DNA of 64,000 nucleotides from positions 10,993,001-11,057,000 of the forward strand of contig BSBM01001719.1 of assembly GCA_027924585.1 (NCBI GenBank), read 5' to 3'. The position numbers and the translations under genes are program-made. Below the pieces are notes generated by a model, which was not told the origin of the DNA, did not search any database, and saw nothing but the letters and a program-made list of their open reading frames with translations. Shown one piece after another: positions 43,861-56,300 of this stretch; the first letter of the stretch is position 1, and every line of letters begins with the position of its first letter. The stretch is from Larix kaempferi (taxonomy: Eukaryota > Streptophyta > Pinopsida > Pinales > Pinaceae).

Positions 43861-45480
43861 GAACTTCAATATCTTCAATAGATAATTTTGTTGTTGAACA
43901 AATGTTGTAGTTCTTCTTTTGTAGGTGATGGCATACGATCTTTCCTAAACAACAAGTTAAATTGCATGATTAGAAAACATCTCATAGTTTTCAGAACAAA
44001 TTCTTACACATAAAGAAATATGTCATACAGTCATGCAATTATCTTAGCCAATGCTTCAATACAACATTTATCCATATCCCGTAACTTTCTATATGCCTTC
44101 CAATCTCTACCAGAACATTGTTAAGAGTGTGCACAACTCCCAACATGTCAGCAAATAGGTTTCATTCTAAATAAGTAGCAATGGAATGTTGTACATTGCC
44201 ATAGGCCACTTACCCATGCATATTAGTAGTATACTGTTCATCAATGCAATTATTCTAATATGCATAATACACAACCTAATTCTAGGAACATCAGTATATA
44301 CATTATTGAACAGTATTATTTAAGAAATGACAATTCAAATACTTATCTTTGTTTGTTCATTGGGTGGACTCCCTCTAAGTCTTCGCTTCCTTGCAGGAGC
44401 TACTGGAGTCCTAATCTGAAGTAGCTTCTTCTACACCTTTCTGTTGTGGAATGTAGAGAGATGGTCAACTCCCTCTGAATATCTGCATCCTTGCAGAAAC
44501 CACTGGAGTGTACTCCCTCTTGATCTTTGCTTCCTGGATTACTTGTCCTTGAACTTATATTCATTCTCGATCCCTATGCATGCTTGTTAGTATCATCATT
44601 GTGTTATCCTCTAGGTCTCATACATAATCAAGCATTCATTAGTATAATCTTAATATTATCAAAACACAATAATCTCAAGCATGTATAGTCAGGATCATTT
44701 CAAACACAGATAATAAACATTAGTATTCAAGGTTTCAGGGAAGTCTTCTTTTACTCATGCATATTCTTATTTGATCATAGGACTCTTCTGGTTAGTTAAA
44801 TCATCAATCAAGATAAGAGATATAATATGCATAAAACCCGTGATTACTCAAACCTATACCTTCATGATTCTTCTGGTTAGTCATATCATCAATTATGGTA
44901 AGAAACATAATATGCATACAACCATGACTATTCAAACCTATGATTTCATGAATAATCATTATCAACAACACACCAGTATAAGATCCTAACATAAGGTAGG
45001 ATTCTATCTTGATATAGGAAAAACATACCTGGATTAGCATGCTAGCTAGTTATGTCTAACATACTCACATGATGTCTTCTTGTTCTTCTTCAATGACTTG
45101 TGCTAGTAACCTGTATATCTCATAGGTTAACCATTATAAAACCAAGTTATACATACCTCGTAAATGGATCTTCTATGAGATCCATGACAATGGATGAATC
45201 TTTGTCCTCATGTCATCATGATCATATGTTCTTGAACCAGAACATGATTTGTCTTTCTTGGTGTACCTTTCATGTTAGCAGACAACATAAACCTCATACA
45301 ACACCATAATGCATTAGTACAATCATATGTGTCAACACCCTAATCAATGAATATTTTCTATCGTGCGTTCATAATTTTATTAAGGTGATACGACAAGTCT
45401 AAAATCAAGATTGTACTAACCGTAATAACATGAAGACAAACATACCATAACCTTAATCATGAACAAATCTCAAAACATAC
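43861..45480. other. Copia-2 internal filler, mostly unassigned
   Basis: No clear coding. Parts near 44,365-44,530 (GTCAACTCCCTCT...ATC.CTG..TC..TGCA) resemble the Copia-1 integrase region at about 35,045-35,090, so heavily decayed pol may be present. An 85-bp unit (CTTCTGGTTAGT...) is tandemly duplicated at about 44,781-44,949. The rest is AT-rich. Confidence 0.4.
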
Positions 45481-45489
45481 CTCGATGAG

Positions 45490-45640
45490 TCATGCCTGTC
45501 AAGATTGCTTGTAATCTTCTTATGGAAGGCCTTAGCCTCATCTCCCTCTGAAATAGGAACTTCTTCACTTATGCAGGTGACCAATCCATCCTCTTCTAGG
45601 ATTAACCCAATCCACTTGATTTGCAGGAAATGGATCTGGA
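45490..45640 (-). pseudogene. Copia-2 gag N-terminal scrap
   Basis: CTTCTTATG...CCTTAGCCTC and TCTTC(C/T)AGGATTAACCCAATCC match Copia-1 gag at about 36,690-36,795. Everything between this scrap and RT has been lost or replaced. Confidence 0.6.
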
Positions 45641-46947
45641 GCTATATTAGGGTTTGTCAGAGAAAACCCCAAAATTCAAACTTTGAATTTCAAACTTCCG
45701 AAAGGATAAAAATATGCGCCTTGATGAGCTGATCAAACTGGTATATTCAGAATTTGAAAACTGCAAAGTTTCACTCCTCAATTTTGCCTTTGAAACTTCC
45801 GGATTCACTACACGTGACCCTGAACTGGGGTTTGATGAAGCCCACTCTTCTGCCCAATCAAAAGGTTTGATCCAAATCTCTAAGCTTCTATTTTTCTGAG
45901 GAGCTTCCAGCCATGGTCACAGATTTAAAAAATTCCCATTTTTATAGAAGCCCTAATTTTCCACTTTTCTGATCAAAGTCCCGAACTAGGGTCTGATCAA
46001 GCCCGGCCTTCTACCCAACCAAAAATTCTGATATTGTTCTCTAAATTTCAATTTTGATGAGTAGCATCCAGCCGTGGTCTCCGATTACAAAAATTCCGAC
46101 TTTCTCCGAAGCCCTAAATTCCAGAAGCCATGAATGAAGCTGCTCAAAAATAATTCTGTTTTGACAGAAATATGTACCTGATTGTTTCTGGTATAAATAT
46201 GAAATTTTCGATCCACAAGTTCTAAAAAAGTTTCCTGAGATAGCCTGACCTGTTATCTTTCTATCCCGACAGGTCTGACCTCAATTGGATTCTCTGAGAG
46301 AGAGTTATGCCAAGTGTCGTAACGTGACTTGTTTATGGGATAATACAGGAGAGCGAACTTGTACGGAGTGCCACGTGTCACTATTTCAAACTCGGCCTCT
46401 GAAAAGTTTTCCTGAGATAGCCCGACCTATTATATTTCCATATTGATAGGTTGGACCTAAATTGGATTTTCTGAGAGAGAGTTATGCCAAGTGTCGCAAC
46501 GTGACCTATTTATGGGATAATACAAGAGAGCGAACTTGTACGGTGTGCCACGTGTCACTGGTTCAACTTCGGCCTCTTAAAAACGTTTTTGAGATAGTAC
46601 AGTTTGTGTACTACCTGTCACTTTTTACTAAATTTCATTTGGAGCTTCCTAGCCCAAGTTATGACCTTTTTCCCAAGGTCACCTGATTTTGACTCAGATC
46701 TGGAAGAGGCAGAAACCCTATATTGTACAGATCATAAATCACAAAGTACAATGAATTAGAGGTTTTCCTTTGGACACAAGGTACATGGGGATCTGATATT
46801 CGACCTGTAAAAGTTTCAGATCCGAAAACGTCTCCAAAACAGATTTATAGCGAAATTGCTACGATGACTGGTTTTTGCTATATCAAGCCCTAACATCGTA
46901 AGTGCAACAAGTGTCATACATGCAATATCATGCCTTCTTTCAGGCTA
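45641..46947 (-). other. Copia-2 5' leader with a 200-bp duplication
   Basis: Non-coding leader. Two copies of a unit with TCCTGAGATAGCC(T/C)GACCT..TTAT, GAGAGAGAGTTATGCCAAGTGTCG and CGAACTTGTACGG lie at about 46,230-46,390 and 46,415-46,575. Confidence 0.55.
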
Positions 46948-46959
46948 GATCCGATACCA
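46948..46959 (-). other. Copia-2 primer binding site
   Basis: TGGTATCGGATC on - follows the 5' LTR directly and resembles the tRNA-iMet site TGGTATCAGAGC. Confidence 0.7.
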
Positions 46960-47606
46960 TGTCAAATTTTTAGAATTTACTTCAATATGATCTAGGATAT
47001 TAACTAAGAGAACAACATGTACAGCATATCTACAGCATATCAATCATGGACACAATAATACAAGCACACAAGAGACACAGAGTTTACGTGGGGAAAACCA
47101 TAAAGGTGAAAAAACCCCAATAACTTCCTCAGAGATAGATAGAGCAATGATACAACCGGAATACAAGAGATAGTCTTCTCCTAGTAGCAGAGCCTCCTCC
47201 TCCACAAATGCGCCACTCTCCCAAGTGTGAGTGAGAGAATAGAATGTGTAAAATAAGAGAGACACACTCTCTATTTATACACTAACTTGACTTGACCTTT
47301 ACTCAACTAGGTCGACCTCAACTTAACCACTTAAAATAATGCTGACTGGGCCGACCCCCACTAGGGTGGTCTAATAACCCTTTGACCCACATGGCCGACC
47401 CCAAATAGGGTGGTCTAATAACCCTTTGACCGACATGACTTATACAGGGTCGACCCCAACAAGGTGGTGTAATAACCCATCAAGTATAAGTTACGACACT
47501 TACAATATAAATGACGACACTTCCGTATAGAAGAATAATAACATCTCTATAGGAATACAATATACATATATGTGAAATACATTCCGAAGTTACATATACA
47601 TCAACA
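46960..47606 (-). repeat. Copia-2 5' LTR
   Basis: 647 bp, TGTCAAATTTTTAG...CATCAACA. TATAAATAG on - at 47,271-47,279. Contains three GGTGGT(C/G)TAATAACCC units. Confidence 0.9.
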
Positions 47607-47611
47607 CTGGT
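47607..47611. repeat. Copia-2 target-site duplication, right copy
   Basis: CTGGT, partner of CAGGT at 38,204-38,208. Confidence 0.7.
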
Positions 47612-49206
47612 TCCTATTAGAGCACACCACTGCAATTAGAGTTTATGGGTTTTACCATGGACCTTATGTGTTTCTATATTTTCCAACCCCCAGACTATTT
47701 ACATCGGATTTCATCAGACAGAAGTTGAAGGTGGAGATTGAGCATTTCCTGGATGATAAGAAGGATTCAGATATAACTTTCCCATGGGCAGTGGACTCTT
47801 TCATTGTTAAAAACAAGTTTTCCCTCCCAACCATTGAGCATATGATGAGAGATATGGGATTTAGAGAAAAAGCAACCATCAATTATGACCCTCACCACAT
47901 TATCTCAGACAGGAGAAAATAAGATAACAGAAATGCTTTTGTACATTTTGAAATCACAGGGCTGGCTGAGACTGCTAATCTATTAGAATATCCTAGAAAA
48001 AGTCAGATGGAGGTAGATTCACCTGATGAATCCACCTCTTTGGTATCAAAATTCACTTCCCTACTACCCAGCTCCTCCATCCTGGTCCCAATAGTTGAAA
48101 AAGATATACCATCTGCCAGCGGCTCTGTCGAATCCAGCAATATGGCAGGAATTGATCCCATGGACATACATAAAGACATAGAGAGGGATTCCAAAAGGAA
48201 GAAAATAGAAGAGCCTGAGTAGCAGTTGGTGACGGTGAAAACATGTTAGGCCAAAAGGAAACAAGTGAAGATCTAGATGCCTGCCTTTGAGGTTAGGGAA
48301 TATGTGTTCAACCAAGGATCCACTGAACCTGCTGCACCAAGCAAGAGTAGAGCTGAACTACTGGAGGAATACAAAGAAAGCATGGAAGTAGCCTCAGAGG
48401 AATCCAAACTGTATGCATAAGTGAGGAAAATTTGCAATAAGGAGGTGTCTTTGATGGCTAGCAGAAGCCATGCCTAGAACACCCTGAACTTGGCCTTGGC
48501 CACCAAAAACAAAGCAAATGAGATAAGGGTGAAATTGGAGGACATCCCTGTGCCAGACATAATAAACTTGCACAAGGAAACTGGGGAATTTATATATGCA
48601 AAGTTGCTAAAAGCTGCATTGGAGCTGTCCAAAGTGCAAGCCAGCAAGAACAAGGTTCAAGATTAGCTTAGGATGGAAAAAGTGGAAAATAAGTCCCTGA
48701 AGGTACAAACCAAAAAGCTCCAAACTGCATTATTGGCTACTGAGAGCCAAGAAGACAAGAGAGCTAGTGTACAACAGTTGTTGGATGCCAGAGACAATAC
48801 CATTCAGGAAGGGATAGACATCTTAGCACACCAGGTAACACTTTTCAGAGAGATGTTTGATCCATTATTCAAGAAGGGACTTCCCCTCTTTTGGGAGGAG
48901 GATGGCACCATGAACACATAGGAATAGTATCAAGGTAAATTATGGGAATGCAGATTGGATCATGAAGGCTTTGCTGACATGGACCAGCCATTGTCAGGAA
49001 AAATAGTGGTAGATAAATTGGTAAATGAATTTGAACTGATTTTAGCCTTCAAGGAAGTATGTACACACTATATGAACTGCTCATACAAGGAGCATACAGA
49101 GATGCGAGTATGGTTGAAAGAGGTGGCCATGTCAGAGCTACCAGCTGCTGATCAATGGAAGCTTGTGGAGAAGTATGGGAAGGATAAACTGACACTGCAT
49201 CCATGA

Positions 49207-49308
49207 AGATTCCGAAGGGCGTGGAGGTTACAACATGAGGAATTAGTTACCAAGGGTTTTGTTTATTCACCAGAGCTTGTTACTAGCTGATAAATGCTCG
49301 AGGGCAAT
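49207..49308 (+). other. 3' untranslated part and purine tract of the older retroelement
   Basis: Between the large ORF stop and the LTR. GCTCGAGGGCAAT just before 49,309 is a plausible plus-strand primer tract of Athila/Tat-type Gypsy elements. Confidence 0.5.
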
Positions 49309-49452
49309 TGTAAAGGTTGTTAAGCCCACCTGTCAACATTTACTACTTATATTGTAACCAATTCTCGTAGAGGGTGAACCTGTTTGTATAGGTGTCAAAA
49401 TTTGTAACTATTTTCTGTTGGGGTGACTCGAGCCTAAGGGATGAAAGATACC

Positions 49453-49461
49453 TATATATAT
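49453..49461 (+). promoter_or_regulatory. TATA-like box in the Athila/Tat-type LTR
   Basis: CCTATATATATCC within the LTR, about 145 bp from its start; a plausible core promoter. Confidence 0.45.
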
Positions 49462-49891
49462 CCATATGTAATGAAGAGTAAAGGGTTGAAACCTATTGGA
49501 ACCCGTGAGGAGTTTTGTTTATGTGTTTTGAGATGCCATTTTAATAAAATTGGGAGAGCCGAGCAAGTGTTTTGAGCAGAGATTCCTGTGTTATCTGATT
49601 TGTAGTTTGTACTTTCCTTTTTCTCTATGTTAATGTTTCCTTGTTATCTACTTCATATTGTTTTCTTTCATGTTTGGATAAGTGTATATTGAGGCAGAAT
49701 TCATATGACTATGCTCCATTTCTTTGATTCCAAGCATCCTCAAATCGGTTTCTACTAAAGTTAATGTAAAGTTCATTTAATAATGCTCTGCGTTGATGGA
49801 CTGCTCTTATTTTCTTCCTTGGCACCAGAAAAACAACTCTTTGACTATGAATGAGTAGCTACCCTGCCTTTGTTATGGATTGTTTGCAAAG

Positions 49892-49896
49892 CATTG
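49892..49896. repeat. Gypsy target-site duplication, left copy
   Basis: CATTG, identical to 61,570-61,574. Confidence 0.85.
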
Positions 49897-52800
49897 TGTA
49901 ATATTTCTCCATAATTTTTTTTTAATTTTTTTTCTTTTTCTTAGGAAAATACATGGCTTATTTGATAGTATTGATTACTCTGCCTTCCATGAATACAAGG
50001 TAATTCTTTATGCAATCATTAAAGCTGAAACAACAGTATAAAAAAATAAATAGCAACTTAACTAAATACTACCTGAGTTTCCTTTCAACATGGTAAGGCC
50101 CTTGGGTTTGAGTTTTGCTTACTCAGCTTCGGCTAATACATTAAATAACTTTGTTCTGATAGCTGTAATAGGAAAGGAGGGAGATCATCCTCAAAGTATT
50201 ATTAAAAACAACAACATCAAGCTCCAAGTTCTAAAGTCCTTCAATCAAAGCTTCAAGCAAGTAAGGAGTAATTCCTTCTTAGAAAATGATTCTCTACTAA
50301 CCTTGCTGGACCATCCTTTCCTAAGTTTTAGGACTATTAAATTAAAAGGGATTGCCCAACCCTTAAATATAAAGGTCAAGTTCAAAACACTAAAGTTTTC
50401 CTTGTCGAGATGCTAGTTGCAAGTCTTGGACCTTGATAAACCATTTATCCGACTACAAGACAACTTACTAGCTATTTAAGGTTTTGTAGGAAAACCACGC
50501 TATCATCCTCTTGTCCTAGAGAGTTATTAAATCCGCTTGATTCATTGTAATAACTGTCCATTGATGCTGTGAAGGTCATTTCCACTTGATTACTTGTCAG
50601 TAAGGAGTTACTCACATTCAAGAGGGGATAACTCCCTCGAGCTGGCCACCTTCGTTGAAACTGTAATGAGGGTTAGAAAGGGGGTTTTGGCTCCGAAGAG
50701 TCATACCCTTCTGGTGAAAAAAAATGGCAAGGCATGAAGGTAAGAACCCTGCGTTGTTTATTCTATGGTGAAAGAAGGTTTACACAGGCAAAACCCCGAC
50801 CAACACTTTAGCTCGGTTCGGTGCAATCAACGCAACTACGGTTTTCTACTCATCTCTTAGCAATTCACTTTTTCTACTAGGTAAAAATGAATTCCTGTAT
50901 AAGATTTTTCTTTAAGTGTAAGCAATTTTAACTAGCCACTCGTCTTAGTAGCTTTTAACCTATTTCTTCAAACGTGCAGGTGTTGGCGAATTCATCCGCC
51001 AAAAGCAGGTTGTCTCGGCTCCTTGGTAAGCAACACATCAACCTGTGTTCCTATCTTTGTTGAAAGGGAAACTTAGGAGCTATAACTGTTGTTAAATTCT
51101 GCGATGGGGATACCAGACTTTACTTGGCTCCATTGTGAGGTTTAAGATTTTCACCTGTCAAAGTGTAATAATTTGTAAAAGAATTTAGTGGCCCCTTTTT
51201 GTATGAATATGCTCTGATTCTGTAAGGTATTGAGCGACAACCTCATATCCGAGCCATTCTGGCATTTTCGGTGATAAGAGAGGTTGGCCTCCATTTTCAG
51301 GCTATAAACTGTATAATAAGAGACTCATAAGAATCTCTACCTCTATAAAACAAAGTTAATGGGGTTTTAATTTGTACTATGGAAGTTTTTCTTTCGTAGT
51401 CATAATCTCAAAATACCCCTGAAGGTCCTCTACAATGAAGTCTGTAACCAAAATGGAGCCACGGTTTTTTTTTTAAGAAACGCTTGTCCTTTCGTTTTCA
51501 TGCTAGTATGTCTGTTACTGGGTCACAATGTTAAAATTTTACTTTTACTAGTCTTTCTATAACTAGCACGGGTCCCTGTAGAATGTTGCCAAGTTTGACT
51601 TCCTGTATCATTTTCTTTTGTCTAAGCAAAGCTTTACAACAATGGAATCTCTACCCAAGTTTAATAAATTGTTTTACATTGTGTCGAGAACGATATCGGA
51701 CTGAAATGAAGTCAGATATTTACCATGTAGTCCAACGTTGAACTCAGGCTATTCAAGAAATTAGATTCGGACTCATGCTCTGGATCGAAAATGTGGTGTT
51801 AAACAAAATATACAAAAACGGTACTTTAAAGTCTTTAACCCTTCCCTTGGACTTACGACAATAAATCTTTATTTCTGTGAAGAGTTTTCAGAACAGGAAA
51901 AAGGTATTACGATTACTCTAATGTCAATGTCTATATAGGGTTTTCTAGTAACTCTAGAACCATCGGTTTCGACTTTTATTCTTTACTTACTTTAAATGAG
52001 ATTGTACCGAGAGGGTAACTGCACTAACATAATATAGGATTTAAATAATTTTTTAACGCAATCCTGATAGAGATAGGGAGGCTGCGCCTTTCCCTCACAC
52101 ATATAATTTATACAACCATGTCAAACCCAACTATAGGACACAGTATAGGGTTTAAATCACAACACGGACTCTATCCATTTAGTAGATGTATAGGCCACAT
52201 AAAAAATGCAGAGAATAATTGCTAAAACCTCATCGAAAAACAATCGGAATGCTGGGTTGCAATCTCTCCACTAGATCTAAACAACCTGCAGTTACTCTCT
52301 AATGAGAAGGTATAGGTCATTATACATAAAGCGAAGAAAACAAAAATAATTCCTGTCTACCTCAATAGGAAATCAATGCAAAGCCATTAATATACTAAAA
52401 TTTGATAACTTCATTCCTTGCTTATTTTCAATCACAGGGTAGACATTACTGGGATAACTATCGATCTTGTAATATAATAAGTGTACTATTTTCTAAATGC
52501 AGTTGTGTATTGAACTTGTACTAATTAAAATACTCACTACTAAACTATAACACAATACACATATATATATCTTAGACGGCCTTGTTACGAACAAGGAGGA
52601 TCATTACCTAAACGTAAACCAATATGTTGTTCAATGTTCTCTTATGATCTACTCAGTTCTGCAACAAGTATCAACATGGTTAAATAAAATACATTCATAA
52701 GGCTACTTTAACCAATACTAAGATAAAAACTTGAAATTCTGTAGTCTGAATCGAAGAGGAACAACCACGTTCCACCCAACCATAGATTAGGCATAGTTGA

Positions 52801-53347
52801 ATGCTTGTACTCAATCACCCCCGAGCTAGGTCATGCATGCAAATAGTAGGAACAGTCAACCTCAGTTCCAGATCTCAATCACACTTTCAGGAAACAACTT
52901 GCCTAACACAATGTGCTCACACAGCAAAAGTTTCTCCTCTCGCATACTAAGCAGCGTCCTTCCTCCCCCATATGCTTTCTTTATAGTTTTGTTTTTTCCT
53001 ATGTCTTATCATTAGCAACCAATTCCTCATGGAATTTTCGCAGCTGAGTAAATCCCTGATTTTCAGTGTGTTTCTAGTGTCATAAATACACTTTTGACAC
53101 TTGTTCCGATCTCCCTGAGGTTAACTCTAGCTTGTCCCTTACTTTTCCATGCATGATCTCCTCATTTAACCTGGCTATACCTATTCATTCATTTATTAAA
53201 ATAATTTAATCATAATGTTCATTACATTAGTCCTCCTAGGTCTTAATAGGGAGATTTCACATTTGCCCCCTTTATTGAAAAATCAGTTTCCAATAATTAA
53301 AATAATTAAAATTTAACAAAATATTTCATTATTTGGGGGATGTCACA
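49897..53347 (-). repeat. Gypsy 3' LTR
   Basis: 3,451 bp; TGTAATATTTCTCC start, GGGGGATGTCACA end. It aligns along its full length with 58,124-61,569, with many scattered substitutions and small indels. No gene inside; the frames at 50,090-50,416 and 52,833-53,015 are not preserved as genes. Confidence 0.9.
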
Positions 53348-53362
53348 TCCTCGCCCCCTTAT
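53348..53362 (-). other. Gypsy polypurine tract
   Basis: On - ATAAGGGGGCGAGGA directly before the 3' LTR. Confidence 0.8.
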
Positions 53363-53384
53363 GGTGAACACTGTCCTCAGTGTT

Positions 53385-56300
53385 TTAATCCTCTTCCATT
53401 GGTTCTGGGAATAATTTCGGATACTTTTCTCGTATCTCATCTTCCAATTCCCAGATCGCATCCTCAGGACTAAAGTGCTTCCAGTGCACCTTTACCTGAG
53501 CGATGACTCGGTTCCGAAGTGCTGTTTCTTTCCTATCCAGAATGTGTAAAGGTTCCACTTGAAATTCGCCTTCTGGAGCCACCTGTACCAAATTCCAATC
53601 AATGATGTGAGCAGAATCTTGAATATACCTTTTCAATAATGAAATATGAAAAACATTATGAATTTTTAAATGAGCTGGAAGAGATAGCATATACGCCACG
53701 GGTCCAATCCTTTCCAGTATTTGGAAGGGCCCAGAAAATCGTGGTGCCAACTTGGCACAACTCCCTAACTTGAGGGTGATCTTCTTTGGTTTTACCCGAA
53801 GATATACATGGTCCCCAACCAAAAATTCTTTATGCTACCTTTTTAGAACCATGTAACGCTTTTGGTGGTCTTATGCCACCTTCAGATTTTTCTGCACCTT
53901 TCGAACTACCTGCTCCATATCTTGTAACATTTCAGGCCCTATCAGTAAATGATCTACAGGGATGTCCCAGCTAACTGGGGTAGCACACTTCTTACCATAC
54001 AGGATTTCGAATGGGCTCATCCTGGATGAGGCCTGATAACCATTATTGTATGCGAATTCTACCAGATGTAAATAATGCTCCCATTTAGTCGGTTTTTCCA
54101 TAACGTACATCCTTAACATATCCTCAATGATTTGGTTGGTCCATTCTGTCTATCCATTAGTTTCAGGGTGATAACTTGTGCTGAAATTTATTCTGGTTTC
54201 TAAACCTGCAAACAGAGATTTCCAGAATTTTGATGTAAATTTAACATCTCTATCTGAAATTATCATTTTTGGTACTCTGTGTAACCGAAAAATTTCCTTT
54301 GTGAAAATTTCTGCAACCTTATCTTCCTTGTAAGTTGATTTTACCGGAATAAAATGCGTTGATTTACTTAATTTATCAACCACTACCGTAATAGAATCAT
54401 GTTGATTTTTTGTTCTTGGCAAACTAGTGATAAAGTCTAGGGAAATAACTTCCCATTTCCACTTAGGAATCGGTAGAGGTTGCAATAATCCGACAGGATG
54501 CTTATGGTCTGCTTTCACCTATTGGCATTCTAAACATTTAGATAAATAGTCAACCAGGCCAATATTTAAATTTGGCCAAAAGAATTGCTTCCTGAGAGCA
54601 GTTACCATTTTCTGGTATCTGGGATGACCTGCAAAAGGAGGTTTATGCATCTCATTCAAGATAAAAAGTTTAAAATTTCGATAACATTAGGCATATATAA
54701 TATGTCCTTGAACCAAATAAGACCTTTTTGATCAATCTTGAAATCTGTCCCGTTTAAATTTACTTCATTGTTCTGTACCTTACTTAGCATATTTATGTAT
54801 TCAACATCTTGCTCACTTGCTGTTTTTATTTTATGCATGAGATCACTCTCAGGCTGACTCATTGTTATCTCATAAACTTCACGATTCCTTCGACTAAGTG
54901 CATCTGCCACCATATTTTCCTTACCCTTAATGTGTTTTACATCAAAGTCAAATTCACTTAAAAAGGCTATACATCTTGCTTGCCTGGAATTCAGTCCTGG
55001 CTGAGTAAATAAATTCTTTATGCAAGTATTATCAGTTAACAAGAGGAATTTCTTTCCTAGTAGGTAGTGACACCACATTTTCAATGCGTGTACTACTGCC
55101 ATCAATTCCATGTCATGAACCACATAATTTTGTTCATGTTCTTTTAGTTTCCTGGATTCATAACACACTACGTATCCATCTTGAGACAACACTCCTCCTA
55201 TCCCTTCTTTGCTAGCATCCGTACAGACTGTATAGTCTTTACAAGGATCTGCTACTCTTAGGATAGGTGCCTTGGTTAATAATTCTTTGAGCCTTTCAAA
55301 ACTTTCTTGACATTTTGAGGACCACACAAATTTTATTCCTTTTTTCTGTAATGAGGTAATCGGATAGGGAATCTTTGAAATTCCCTCGATAAACCTTTGG
55401 TAGTAACCAGTGAGTCCCATGAAGAATCGAATATCGGTTACATCCTTGGGCACTGGCCATTCAGATATAGCCTTTATTTTCTATGGGTCCATTGCAATTC
55501 CTTCCTCAGAGATGATGTGGCCTAAATACTGAATTTCTTTTTTAAAGAATTCACACTTTTCCAATTTAGCATATAGTTGATGATCCCTCAAAGTTTGTAG
55601 GACAATCCTCAAATGCTATTCATGCTCTTCTTCTAACTTGGAATATATCAAGATATCATCGATAAAAATCAATACAAACTAATCTAGATACGTGTTGAAA
55701 ATACCATTCATCAGACACATGAATGTGGTAGGGGCATTTGTTAAACCAAAGGGAATCACTACAAACTCGTAGTGTTCGTAAAGAGTTCTGAATACTGTTA
55801 TGCTTATGTCTTCATTCTTAATTCAAATCCAGTGATATCCAGATCGAAGATCTAGTTTTGAAAAGACTTTGGCTCCCCCTACTTGGTCAAACAGATTGTT
55901 AATTCGTGGTAGGGGATATTTATTCTTAACAGTTACCTTGTTTAACTGCCTATAGTCAATACAAAGTCTTAATGTCCCATCTTTCTTCTTAACGAACAGA
56001 ACTGGTGCACCCTAGGGCGAAACACTAGGTCTTATATAACCTTTATCTAGCAGTTCTTGTAGCTAAATATTTAACTCTGTCAGTTCTAGAATGCTCATTA
56101 TGTAGGGTATTTTAGATACGGGTGTAGACCCATGCATAATTTCGATGGAGAAGTCTATCTCTCGTTGAGGGGGTAATCCCGGTATCTCTTCCGGAAATAC
56201 GTCTAGGAATTCACTTAAGACAAGGTGTTCTCCTATAGGTGTTTGATTTTCATTAAGGAGTAAATCAGAAACCCGTACTGCATAAATATTACATCCCTTT

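Larger units (their letters stand above)
38209..47606 (-). mobile_element. Copia-2: internally deleted Copia element related to Copia-1
   Basis: LTRs at 38,209-40,876 (with a 2.0-kb insert) and 46,960-47,606; TGT(T/C)AAATTTT...CATCAACA. The internal part keeps a polypurine tract, long 3' repeats, pieces of RNase H and RT, a gag N-terminal scrap and the leader. Protease, most of integrase and the RT active site are missing. It shares sequence with Copia-1 but has different LTR 5' ends, so it belongs to a sister family. It inserted 173 bp from Copia-1 in the same host ORF. Confidence 0.85.
29858..49206 (+). pseudogene. Large ORF (about 850 codons), segmented by two Copia insertions; unknown product
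   Basis: Segments: 29,858-30,645, 38,041-38,208 and 47,612-49,206. Removing both Copia elements with one target duplication copy each gives a single frame across both joints, apart from a one-base shift near 30,070. It starts MDELIKPLGFENQRINDLFG, passes FDEALAENIHS, SFRFHSYQLRMFLSFNQEKL and a Phe/Tyr-rich block (VYGFYHGPYVFLYFPTPRLF, 47,640), then a Ser-rich acidic region, a long Lys/Glu/Gln-rich probably coiled-coil region (about 48,330-48,900), and ends at TGA 49,204-49,206. Internal stops are about 11 TAG and 3 TAA, no TGA. A purine tract and LTR follow, so I read it as the 3' accessory (env-like position) ORF of an Athila/Tat-type retroelement. A dead host gene is the alternative. Confidence 0.55.

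Noticed and set aside
50090-53015. Open frames inside the Gypsy LTRs
   Set aside because: Not conserved as frames in the second LTR, no recognised motif.
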